Shown in pieces: positions 1 through 6,054 of a DNA stretch of 17,735 nt. The notes under the pieces were generated by a model, which made no database searches, was not told where the DNA came from, and was given only the letters and a program-made list of their open reading frames with translations. The position numbers were made by a program, and so were the translations under genes. Every line of letters starts with the position of its first letter. Within the stretch, counting starts at the first letter, position 1. The stretch spans positions 1 to 17,735 of the forward strand of contig DFKU01000058.1 of the NCBI GenBank assembly GCA_002373615.1. Direction: 5' to 3'. This DNA is from Alphaproteobacteria bacterium UBA3637 (lineage in GTDB: Bacteria > Pseudomonadota > Alphaproteobacteria > CAAHEQ01 > UBA3637).

Positions 1-154
1 ATTGTTTATTTTTTGTCATCCTTGGGGCAGCGTCAGCTGAACCCGAGGATCCGGCGGTATGTAGGACCTTATTTTCTACTGGATTCTCGCTTACGCAAGA
101 ATGATAAATCGAATTGAAATTCTTTTTTTGTTTTAATAACTTTGTTTTATTCAT
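1..154 (-). CDS. Prepilin-like protein, N-terminal fragment (cut by window edge)
   Basis: Only the first 51 codons are present; the gene runs off the left edge. The start ATG (complement 152-154) follows an AAAGGAG ribosome site. The peptide begins MNKTKLLKQKKNFNSI and then reads straight through a palindromic repeat, giving residues such as HTAGSSGSADAAPRMT. The same residues, encoded by an identical 42-bp stretch, occur in the leader peptide of the long prepilin gene at 9613-11511, and the gene has the same kind of structured RNA leader. I therefore infer that a GRSxVEM prepilin segment follows just outside the window, but this cannot be seen. The reading frame is open to the edge, so the repeat is really in frame. 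Codons 17-46 are essentially all repeat-derived. Confidence 0.6.
   Translation of the reverse strand, partial: MNKTKLLKQKKNFNSIYHSCVSENPVENKVLHTAGSSGSADAAPRMTKNKQ
15..104. repeat. Composite palindromic repeat (copy 1), inside a prepilin leader
   Basis: About 90 bp bounded by GTCAT and ATGAT, made of two imperfect hairpins. Read on the minus strand, the first is ATTCTTGCG...CGAGAAT followed by CCAGT, and the second is ATCCTCGGG...CCCCAAGGAT. The two are joined by a spacer resembling that of the copy at 6094-6182. Positions 14-55 are identical to 11437-11478. It resembles the widespread REP/MITE-like GTCATTCC...GGAATCCAG intergenic repeats of proteobacteria, but here it is translated. Confidence 0.75.
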
Positions 155-177
155 TAAGGTTTCTCCTTTTTTATATT

Positions 178-368
178 TCACTTGTGATGCAAAGTGACTG
201 GAAGTTGAAACCTAATGTCAAGCATAGTGCGGCATATTTCAAACCGCGTGCGGCTTTTTATTTTGCCGCCTTCCAGCCCGTTGGCTGGACACAGCATAAA
301 AGTGCTCACAATTGAGCTTTTGACATTGGGGTTTCAATCCCAACAGACGGCATCACTTCATCGTCTGC
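178..368 (-). promoter_or_regulatory. Structured 5' leader RNA, copy A
   Basis: Upstream of the partial prepilin gene. Read on the minus strand, the RNA contains a 5' hairpin (CAGACG/CGTCTG, 344-367), then a GGG/CCC hairpin (329-341) whose loop UUGAAA can pair with UUUCAA at 205-210. A long helix pairs 320-330 with 211-221, and a hairpin sits at 304-317. CTGGAAG (270-276) can pair with CTTCCAG (198-204), which lies immediately beyond the helix and so makes a pseudoknot. The conserved UCCAGUC box follows, then a final hairpin (178-197, TCACTT/AAGTGA). Unlike copies B, C and D there is no U tract after this hairpin, so here it may act on ribosome access instead of termination. Helices match the other copies in position but not in sequence. 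The fold was made by eye. Confidence 0.65.
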
Positions 369-374
369 ACCTCA

Positions 375-403
375 ATTTTGGCACACTCTTTTTTAAATTG
401 CAA
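375..403 (-). promoter_or_regulatory. Predicted promoter for leader A and the partial prepilin gene
   Basis: TTGCAA (398-403), a 17-bp spacer and CAAAAT (375-380) on the minus strand. The -10 is weak, but the implied start near 368 falls directly before the first hairpin of the leader, as it does in the other copies. Confidence 0.4.
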
Positions 404-411
404 GGATTTTT

Positions 412-1233
412 TTATATCTCAGGTCTCAAAGCAGGGGGTAAATCCCAAAATTTTTCGGCCTTTTGCCCATCTTTTGGAACAGGAACATAGGCTTGATAAT
501 ACGCATAAATCAGGATTCCAAAAGGATTTGACAGTGTTTTTTGCCCAATAAAATTAACACGCAGCAATATTTTTTTGCGTTGTCGGCTTCCGGGAATCAT
601 ATTTTTTTCTTTGCAATCTAAACAGGCCCTTGAATGATCCGTGCAATCACATATTTTCTGTAAATTATCATCCAAAGGGAAATCAAATGTTTCAATATAG
701 GCACTCCACAGGTCTCCATGGGTGGGGTACAGTGAATAAATATGGACATCTCTAGTTATTCTTTTTTGTTGGAAATCTGCCCAAAGTTTTGGAACCTCTG
801 TTGAAAATTTATTAAAGACCTCTTTGCTGGATATTTGCGCAACAAATCCCCCATCTTCCCAGCGTTTACGCATGCCATCAATATCCCAGACAATAGAATA
901 ACGTTCATTTATGTACTGACGCAATGCCTTTTCAACCACCAACTGCATGGCAGAAACTTTGGCTTGAAATGGTTCAGAAGGAAGAAGTAATTTTTTTTCT
1001 GGATCTATAGAATACATATGTACCCAACCTTGCGCATTAATGGTGACATCTTTGTTCTGCGCCAAATAAAAATACAATCCGCTGCCGGCAATAACAAAGG
1101 CTAAGTTAATCACCGAAAAGATAGTTAAAAAACGAGCTAATCGAACATAGCGCCTTTCTGGAAAAGCATCGACTTGTTCTTTTTCCGGATAGGCCTCTAA
1201 CTCATCTTGATTGGTTGGTTTTTCCTTTGACAT
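412..1233 (-). CDS. VirB8-like bitopic inner-membrane protein
   Basis: 273 aa. A charged cytoplasmic N-terminus (1-33) is followed by one membrane segment (about 34-57) and a periplasmic domain. The domain pattern recalls VirB8/TrbF-type proteins of type IV secretion. A helical stretch YINERYSIVWDIDGM (about 108-121) resembles the conserved YxxxRE region, and a late NPFGILIYAYYQ (about 236-247) resembles the NPLGF...Y motif of VirB8. VirB8 is an assembly factor bridging inner-membrane and periplasmic parts of the secretion channel. An odd feature is a four-cysteine insertion (C195, C197, C204, C207) that VirB8 does not usually have. The start is supported by AAAGGGG upstream. No other type IV secretion gene is visible nearby, so it is either an orphan or part of a scattered system. 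The family call is from motif pattern only. Confidence 0.45.
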   Translation of the reverse strand: MSKEKPTNQDELEAYPEKEQVDAFPERRYVRLARFLTIFSVINLAFVIAGSGLYFYLAQNKDVTINAQGWVHMYSIDPEKKLLLPSEPFQAKVSAMQLVVEKALRQYINERYSIVWDIDGMRKRWEDGGFVAQISSKEVFNKFSTEVPKLWADFQQKRITRDVHIYSLYPTHGDLWSAYIETFDFPLDDNLQKICDCTDHSRACLDCKEKNMIPGSRQRKKILLRVNFIGQKTLSNPFGILIYAYYQAYVPVPKDGQKAEKFWDLPPALRPEI

Positions 1234-1298
1234 TTTTTACCCCTTTTTTGATAACGTACTTAAATTTATAAAAAACTGCAATCATTTTTTACACCCTC

Positions 1299-1327
1299 TT
1301 GCACTTTTTAATAAATTTTTGTTTAAT
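1299..1327 (+). promoter_or_regulatory. Predicted promoter for the 1351-4207 gene cluster
   Basis: TTGCAC (1299-1304), a 17-bp spacer and TTTAAT (1322-1327), ending 23 bp before the start codon at 1351. It would drive the secreted protein, recG and probably the HNH gene. It lies in the 117-bp gap between divergent genes. Confidence 0.5.
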
Positions 1328-1350
1328 ACACATAATCTAAAGGAGGTCAG

Positions 1351-1752
1351 ATGAAGAAAGTATTCTTATTGATTTTGTTGTGGACAATTCCCGTAATGGC
1401 GGCAAAAATGTCCTTATTTGATGAAGCGGCTCAATTGGGAACAATGGCAGGTTTAGCTGAGGCCTGCGGTGAAACAAAAAAATTGGAAATTTTTGAATTG
1501 ATTTCGGCGCGTTTAATTGCAAATAAATCTAATTCTGAAGCTCAAGAATTGGAAGGATATCGCCGCTATGCTGCCGAAAAACTCAGGGCTATCCAAGAAC
1601 ATAAAAAATCCCCTAAAATGACCTGTGGTGAAATTTTGAATCGCTTTCAAAAAATGCCCCTGTTTAAATCTGTTGTCTACAAGGATGGCTCTTTGAAATT
1701 TTACGATGGCACCTATTATCCTGCCAAAGGAATATATGTCAAAAAGCAATGA
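1351..1752 (+). CDS. Small secreted protein of unknown function
   Basis: 133 aa, with a strong AAAGGAGG site before the ATG. The N-terminus is a typical Sec signal peptide (lysines at 2-3, hydrophobic core to about 16, cleavage near VMA|A or MAA|K), so the mature protein of about 115 residues should be periplasmic or exported. It holds two cysteines (C39 and C92) that could form one disulfide. The mature part looks mostly helical up to about residue 100 and ends in a basic, tyrosine-rich tail (YDGTYYPAKGIYVKKQ). I do not recognise the family. Its stop codon overlaps the start of recG (ATGA at 1749-1752), so the two are translationally coupled. That placement says little about function, since recG is cytoplasmic. 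Confidence 0.8.
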   Translation: MKKVFLLILLWTIPVMAAKMSLFDEAAQLGTMAGLAEACGETKKLEIFELISARLIANKSNSEAQELEGYRRYAAEKLRAIQEHKKSPKMTCGEILNRFQKMPLFKSVVYKDGSLKFYDGTYYPAKGIYVKKQ

Positions 1753-3794
1753 GACCTGAAATTTTAAATCCTTTGTTTTGCGATATTACCTCATTAAAAG
1801 GGGTAGGGGACAAGACGGCCCATTGGCTCAATCTTTTATGCGGACGCCGTGTGTTGGATTTATTGTGGCATTTGCCTTCTTCAGTGCGCATGCGACCCAT
1901 TTATGAAACACAGCCCCCTCTGGGACAATGTGCGACTTTTCAATTTACACCTAAAAAATATCTTGTTCCACCGACAAGAAGGATTCCCTTTCGGGTTCAG
2001 GGTGAGACGCCATTCGGTACCCTCGTACTTGTTTTTTTTCATTCCCACATGAAAGAAATTGAAATACGTTTTCCACTTGATAAAACTTTGTGGATTTCTG
2101 GAACTTTGCAAAATAAAAATGGCACTTTTATCGTGATTCACCCTGATTATGTGCGTGAAAAGCAACAGGATATTCCCACCCACGAAGTGATTTACCCGCT
2201 GATGAAGGGGGCACAAAATACGGTTTTGATTAAATTGATTCAGGGCGTTTTTTCCAATTTTCCAACACTTCCCGAATGGCAGAACGAAAAATTTTTGGCG
2301 GTCAATAACTGGCCTGATTTTAAATCAGCACTTTTTAAACTTCATCGCCCAGAAAACGATTCTGATTTATCCCCATTAACCCCACCACGCATGCGACTTG
2401 CCTTTGATGAATTATTGGCAAATCAACTGGCCTTGATGATTGTGCGTCAGAAAAATCGTGTCCAAGCGGGGATTGCTTGCCCCCCAAAAAATACTTTAAA
2501 ATTAAGTTTGCCCTTTGCTCTTACAACGGCGCAGGAAAAAGTCCTCTCTGAAATTTCTACGGATTTGGCTTCCCCCATCCGCATGAGCCGTCTTTTGCAA
2601 GGGGATGTGGGGTCAGGGAAAACGATAGTGGCACTCTTGGCCGCCCTTCAAGTGATTGAAAATAATTATCAAGTGGCTTTTATGGCGCCCACAGATATTT
2701 TGGCACGCCAACACTTTCAAAAAATTTCAAAATTATTAGAACCACTCAATATCCGCGTTGGGCTTCTAACCGCGCGGGAAAAGGGGAAAAGACGGGAAGC
2801 CCTTTTAAAATCTCTTGCTTTGGGGGAAATTTCCCTGATTATCGGTACGCATGCCCTGATAGAGGAGGGGGTTCAATTTAAAAATTTAGGCCTTGCCATT
2901 ATTGATGAACAGCACCGCTTCGGGGTGAATCAACGTTTAAAACTTGCCCAAAAACAGCCAAAAGTGAATACTCTTGTTATGAGTGCTACCCCCATCCCCC
3001 GTTCTTTGGCAATGACACTTTATGGCGATATGGAAGTGTCCGTTTTGAATGAAAAGCCGGCGGGGCGTACCCCTATTCAAACAAAGGTTTTAAGTACCAA
3101 AAAGATCCCGGCGGTAATTCAAAAATTACAAAATTGGCCTAATCAAGCTTATTGGGTCTGCCCTTTGGTGGACGAATCTGAAAAATCGGATTTGATGGCG
3201 GTCAAGGAACGCTTTAAAGAATTACAACAAGTCTTTGGAAATGCTGTCGGATTGGTGCATGGAAAAATGAAAGGTGATGAAAAAGAAGCGGTCATGGCTG
3301 ACTTTGTTTCTGGTAAGACAAGAATTTTGGTTTCCACCACAGTCATTGAGGTGGGTGTAGATGTCCCCAATGCCTCACTGATGATTATTGAACACGCCGA
3401 ACGTTTTGGCTTGGCGACCCTTCACCAGTTGCGCGGACGAGTGGGGCGTGGTACCTTAAATTCTGTTTGTCTGTTATTGTATGATAAATTATCAGCCAAC
3501 GCCAAACAACGTCTTGAGCTTTTGCGGGATACCGAAGATGGCTTTAAAATTGCTGAGGCTGATTTACAAATGCGTGGCGCTGGGGAAATTTTGGGATGGC
3601 GTCAAAGCGGCCTGCAAGATTTTAAAATTGCACATCTTCCTGAACATACGGACTTGTTAAAATATGCCACACAAGAGGCCAAAGAAATTTTAAAATCTGA
3701 TCCGACCTTATCAACAAGCAGGGGGCAAGCTCTTCGGACACTTCTCTATCTTTTTGAAAAAGATTCAGCCATTCACACATTGAAAGCGGGGTAA
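1749..3794 (+). CDS. recG: ATP-dependent DNA helicase RecG
   Basis: 681 aa, the usual length for RecG, which regresses stalled replication forks and processes branched recombination intermediates. The N-terminal wedge/OB region spans about residues 1-250. The helicase core follows: Walker A GDVGSGKT (about 285-292), DEQH box in IIDEQHRFG (about 385), motif III VMSATPIPR, then the second RecA-like domain with VHGKMKGDEK, VSTTVIEVGVDVPNA and the final QLRGRVGRG motif. The RecG C-terminal signature DGFKIAEADLQMRGAGEILG is present. The start codon overlaps the preceding stop (ATGA), with only a poor ribosome site, which suggests translational coupling. The HNH gene begins 2 bp after its stop. No damage is visible. 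Confidence 0.97.
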   Translation: MRPEILNPLFCDITSLKGVGDKTAHWLNLLCGRRVLDLLWHLPSSVRMRPIYETQPPLGQCATFQFTPKKYLVPPTRRIPFRVQGETPFGTLVLVFFHSHMKEIEIRFPLDKTLWISGTLQNKNGTFIVIHPDYVREKQQDIPTHEVIYPLMKGAQNTVLIKLIQGVFSNFPTLPEWQNEKFLAVNNWPDFKSALFKLHRPENDSDLSPLTPPRMRLAFDELLANQLALMIVRQKNRVQAGIACPPKNTLKLSLPFALTTAQEKVLSEISTDLASPIRMSRLLQGDVGSGKTIVALLAALQVIENNYQVAFMAPTDILARQHFQKISKLLEPLNIRVGLLTAREKGKRREALLKSLALGEISLIIGTHALIEEGVQFKNLGLAIIDEQHRFGVNQRLKLAQKQPKVNTLVMSATPIPRSLAMTLYGDMEVSVLNEKPAGRTPIQTKVLSTKKIPAVIQKLQNWPNQAYWVCPLVDESEKSDLMAVKERFKELQQVFGNAVGLVHGKMKGDEKEAVMADFVSGKTRILVSTTVIEVGVDVPNASLMIIEHAERFGLATLHQLRGRVGRGTLNSVCLLLYDKLSANAKQRLELLRDTEDGFKIAEADLQMRGAGEILGWRQSGLQDFKIAHLPEHTDLLKYATQEAKEILKSDPTLSTSRGQALRTLLYLFEKDSAIHTLKAG

Positions 3795-3796
3795 AA

Positions 3797-4207
3797 ATGC
3801 CGGTACAATTTACACTTCAACCCAAAGAATATACCAAAAAGATGCGCAAAGAATTTGACCATAAGCGTTTGAATCGAGTCTTCGTTTTGTGGCTTTATCG
3901 CTCAGGTCAGTTGGATAAATATGTCCGTGAAATCAATTTAGCTCGCGCTGCCAGAGGTCTGATCCCGCACGGCTTTGATATCCACCATATTGTGCCTTTA
4001 TCGGGTGGGGGGACAAATCGCCTGTCTAACCTTTGTTTAATTGAAAAAAGCCTGCATAAATTTATCAATAAAAATTGCTTTGATCCTGTCTTAAAAAATA
4101 TCAAGGAAGGCGAAACAGTGACAGTCCCGGTTCCTGACTTTGGTCGCATTGCTTTTCGCCATCAATACGCCACTTGGATCAACCAAATTTTACAAAATAA
4201 ATACTAA
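3797..4207 (+). CDS. Small HNH-motif protein, possible nuclease
   Basis: 136 aa. The central part carries an HNH signature: DIHHIVPLSGGGTN (H63, H64), LSNL (N78) and H87, in the order and spacing of HNH nucleases of the phage/McrA-like group. HNH domains bind one metal ion and cut DNA. There are no paired zinc-binding cysteines. The N-terminus is basic (KEYTKKMRKEFDHKRLNR), consistent with nucleic-acid binding. Only 2 bp separate it from recG, so the two are probably co-transcribed, and the GGGG just before recG's stop may serve as its ribosome site. Its 3' end overlaps the convergent hemerythrin gene by 4 bp (4204-4207). It could be domesticated from a mobile nuclease. A role alongside RecG in recombination is only suggested by position. 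Confidence 0.75.
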   Translation: MPVQFTLQPKEYTKKMRKEFDHKRLNRVFVLWLYRSGQLDKYVREINLARAARGLIPHGFDIHHIVPLSGGGTNRLSNLCLIEKSLHKFINKNCFDPVLKNIKEGETVTVPVPDFGRIAFRHQYATWINQILQNKY

Positions 4208-4641
4208 TAATTCATCCGTGGGGGCAAATGGCGGAGTCTTACCAAATAAGGTTTGATGGGCTTATCACGGCTAATCACATGTCCCAAAAACCATACACTT
4301 AAAAAAGCCATTGTCTTTTGCGCAACCTCTAATTTTGGTCCCCGTCCAATGGCTTTCTCAAACTGTTGCCGAAAGGAAGAAATATTTTTAATGAATAATT
4401 GATGACTGGCAATGTGTTCCTCTAATTCAGGATAATTGATGCGCTCCATAATATCTTCTTCATGGGAAAAATGGTTGCGCACATAATCATAACATGCCTC
4501 AAACATTTTTTCCATTTTGGCGACATCTCTTTCACGTAATCCTTCTGAGGCCTGATTGATTTCTTCTAAAAAAGCTTTGTGCTCATCATCCAAGGGCGGA
4601 TAATTCAAGCTCATTTGTTCCCGCCAAGATATAACTGCCAT
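4204..4641 (-). CDS. Bacteriohemerythrin
   Basis: 145 aa, the normal length of a single-domain bacteriohemerythrin. These are four-helix bundles with a non-heme di-iron centre that bind O2 for storage, sensing or delivery. All seven ligands are visible with canonical spacing: H21 (DDEHK), H57 and E61 (NHFSHEE), H76 and H80 (EEHIASHQ), H121 and D126 (GHVISRD). The family-typical WREQMSLNYPPLDDEH N-terminus is present. A strong AAAGGGGG site precedes the ATG. It lies 21 bp downstream of ychF on the same strand and is probably co-transcribed with it. It may support survival of a microaerobic or anaerobic cell under O2 exposure, in line with the Fe-SOD nearby; that is inference. Confidence 0.93.
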   Translation of the reverse strand: MAVISWREQMSLNYPPLDDEHKAFLEEINQASEGLRERDVAKMEKMFEACYDYVRNHFSHEEDIMERINYPELEEHIASHQLFIKNISSFRQQFEKAIGRGPKLEVAQKTMAFLSVWFLGHVISRDKPIKPYLVRLRHLPPRMNY

Positions 4642-4662
4642 TTTTCCCCCTTTCTTTTATTT

Positions 4663-5763
4663 TCAGGTGTTGAACAAGAAGTGGACAACATCTCCGTCTT
4701 GCATTATATAACTTTTTCCTTCCTGACGCAAGAGTCCTTTTTCCCGTGCCCCACTTTCGCCATGGCAAGCGACATAATCCTTATAGGAAACGACTTCTGC
4801 CCGAATGAATCCGCGTTCAAAGTCGCTGTGAATAATGCCGGCGGCCTGAGGCGCCAAAATCCCCTTATGCATGGTCCAAGCATGTGATTCCTTGGGTCCA
4901 CTGGTAAAGAAGGTTTCTAATCCCAACAATTTGTATCCCGCTTTAATAATGCGCGCTAATCCTGTTTCTTTTAGCCCTAGTGTTTCCAAAAATTCAGCTT
5001 GCTCTTCAAAGGGCAACTGCGCAATTTCTTGCTCAATACTGGCGGAAATGATGACGGCAGAATTGCCTTGCTTGGCGGCCATTTCTTCCACTTGACGCGA
5101 AAAGTCATTCCCTGTGGCAGCACTTGCCTCATCCACATTGCACACATATAAAACAGGTTTTCCCGTCAATAACCCCAGCTGATTAAATAATTTCAATGCA
5201 TCAGCCTCTTCTGGCTTTGCCAAACGGGCAGGTTTCCCCTCTTGCAAAGCCTTTAAAACAGGCTCCATGACCGCGACCCAGGCCTTTGATTCTTTATCGC
5301 CAGCCTGTGCTTTTTTTTGAATAGGAACGATACGCTTTTCCATGGATTCCAAATCGGCTAACATCAGCTCAGTTTCCACCGTTTCCGCATCTCGAATGGG
5401 ATTCACATTTCCTTCTACATGCACAACATTGGGGTCTTCAAAGCAACGCAGTACATGAATAATGGCATCCACTTCCCGAATGTTGGCAAGGAATTGATTT
5501 CCCAGCCCTTCGCCTTTACTGGCGCCACGGACTAATCCAGCAATATCCACAAATTCTAATTGAGTGGGAACAATCTTTTCGGCCTTATCAATTTTTTGCA
5601 GTTCTTCTAAACGCGCATCAGGCACAGCCACGCGCCCGACATTCGGCTCAATCGTACAAAAAGGATAATTTGCCGCCTGCGCATTGACCGTGGCGGTCAG
5701 CGCATTAAATAAAGTTGATTTTCCCACATTGGGCAGTCCCACGATTCCACAATTAAATCCCAT
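4663..5763 (-). CDS. ychF: Ribosome-binding ATPase YchF (Obg family)
   Basis: 366 aa from the ATG at 5763, matching the usual length of about 363. A further 24 nt upstream is open (MPLKKGFS) but would place the start inside the ribosome site; GAAAGG at the right distance favours MGFNCGIVG. The P-loop is GLPNVGKST and G3 is DIAGLVRGASKGEGLG. The G4 position reads NVDE, not NKxD, which is why YchF prefers ATP. The C-terminal TGS domain ends in MQDGDVVHFLFN. YchF binds the 70S ribosome and is linked to oxidative-stress control in other bacteria. The promoter at 5790-5818 faces away from the prepilin promoter on the other strand. Bacteriohemerythrin follows 21 bp downstream. Confidence 0.96.
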   Translation of the reverse strand: MGFNCGIVGLPNVGKSTLFNALTATVNAQAANYPFCTIEPNVGRVAVPDARLEELQKIDKAEKIVPTQLEFVDIAGLVRGASKGEGLGNQFLANIREVDAIIHVLRCFEDPNVVHVEGNVNPIRDAETVETELMLADLESMEKRIVPIQKKAQAGDKESKAWVAVMEPVLKALQEGKPARLAKPEEADALKLFNQLGLLTGKPVLYVCNVDEASAATGNDFSRQVEEMAAKQGNSAVIISASIEQEIAQLPFEEQAEFLETLGLKETGLARIIKAGYKLLGLETFFTSGPKESHAWTMHKGILAPQAAGIIHSDFERGFIRAEVVSYKDYVACHGESGAREKGLLRQEGKSYIMQDGDVVHFLFNT

Positions 5764-5789
5764 ACTAAAACCTTTCTTTAATGGCACCT

Positions 5790-5818
5790 ATTATCGTATA
5801 AAACAAAATTTTTTTCAA
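5790..5818 (-). promoter_or_regulatory. Predicted promoter of ychF-hemerythrin
   Basis: TTGAAA (5813-5818), a 17-bp spacer and GATAAT (5790-5795) on the minus strand. The -35 overlaps the conserved 27-bp block (5816-5842) that also contains the -35 of the divergent prepilin gene, so the two promoters sit back to back with 15 bp between their -35 boxes. Confidence 0.6.
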
Positions 5819-5833
5819 GTCCTTTTTTTAAGG

Positions 5834-5862
5834 TTGACATTTGTCCTTAAATAATTTAACCT
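5834..5862 (+). promoter_or_regulatory. Promoter of the prepilin-like gene at 6055
   Basis: A perfect TTGACA (5834-5839), a 17-bp spacer and TAACCT (5857-5862). The predicted start near 5869 coincides with the first base of the leader's 5' hairpin. Positions 5816-5842 match 11719-11745 (reverse strand) at 25 of 27 bases, so the long prepilin gene has the same promoter module. Confidence 0.7.
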
Positions 5863-5868
5863 AAATTT

Positions 5869-6026
5869 GCTTTATGACATTGCGCATGAAGTCGGAACTG
5901 AAAAATCCGTTTTACGTTGAAAGCCGCCCACGGGCGGATGGTTTACCGAATATATTGAATAGGTAACACTGCTCAACGTAACAGTTTTTTTCAGCGTCCG
6001 TCCACTTTTGATAAGTGGAATTTTTT
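5869..6026 (+). promoter_or_regulatory. Structured 5' leader RNA, copy B
   Basis: The 5' hairpin is 5870-5891 (CTTTATG/CATGAAG). A CGGA/TCCG hairpin (5893-5909) has a loop, CTGAAAAA, that can pair with TTTTTCAG (5987-5994). A helix TTACGTTGA/TCAACGTAA pairs 5912-5920 with 5973-5981 and encloses hairpin CCGCCC/GGGCGG (5924-5937), GGATG (5936-5940) and hairpin TTACC/GGTAA (5943-5966) with loop GAATATATTGAATA. GGATG can pair with CGTCC (5995-5999) outside the helix, a second pseudoknot. A UCCGUC box and a terminator-like hairpin follow. Copy C shows compensatory changes in nearly every helix. Ligand or trigger unknown; the fold was made by eye. Confidence 0.75.
6002..6026 (+). terminator. Attenuator-like terminator in leader B
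   Basis: Stem CCACTT (6002-6007) with AAGTGG (6013-6018), then AA and six T. It lies 29 bp before the start codon of the gene it precedes, so it would stop transcription before the gene unless overridden. Confidence 0.6.
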
Positions 6027-6054
6027 AATTGTCAATTAACAGAAAGGATGAAAA

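Noticed and set aside
215..490. Open frame of 91 codons on the plus strand.
   Set aside because: It lies antisense to leader copy A and the VirB8-like gene, has no ribosome site and no protein features.
5869..6026. Leader as a self-cleaving ribozyme (hammerhead or HDV-like), suggested by pseudoknots and GUC.
   Set aside because: No CUGAUGA/GAAA core for hammerhead, and the helix order differs from the HDV nested double pseudoknot. A terminator at the 3' end fits regulation better.
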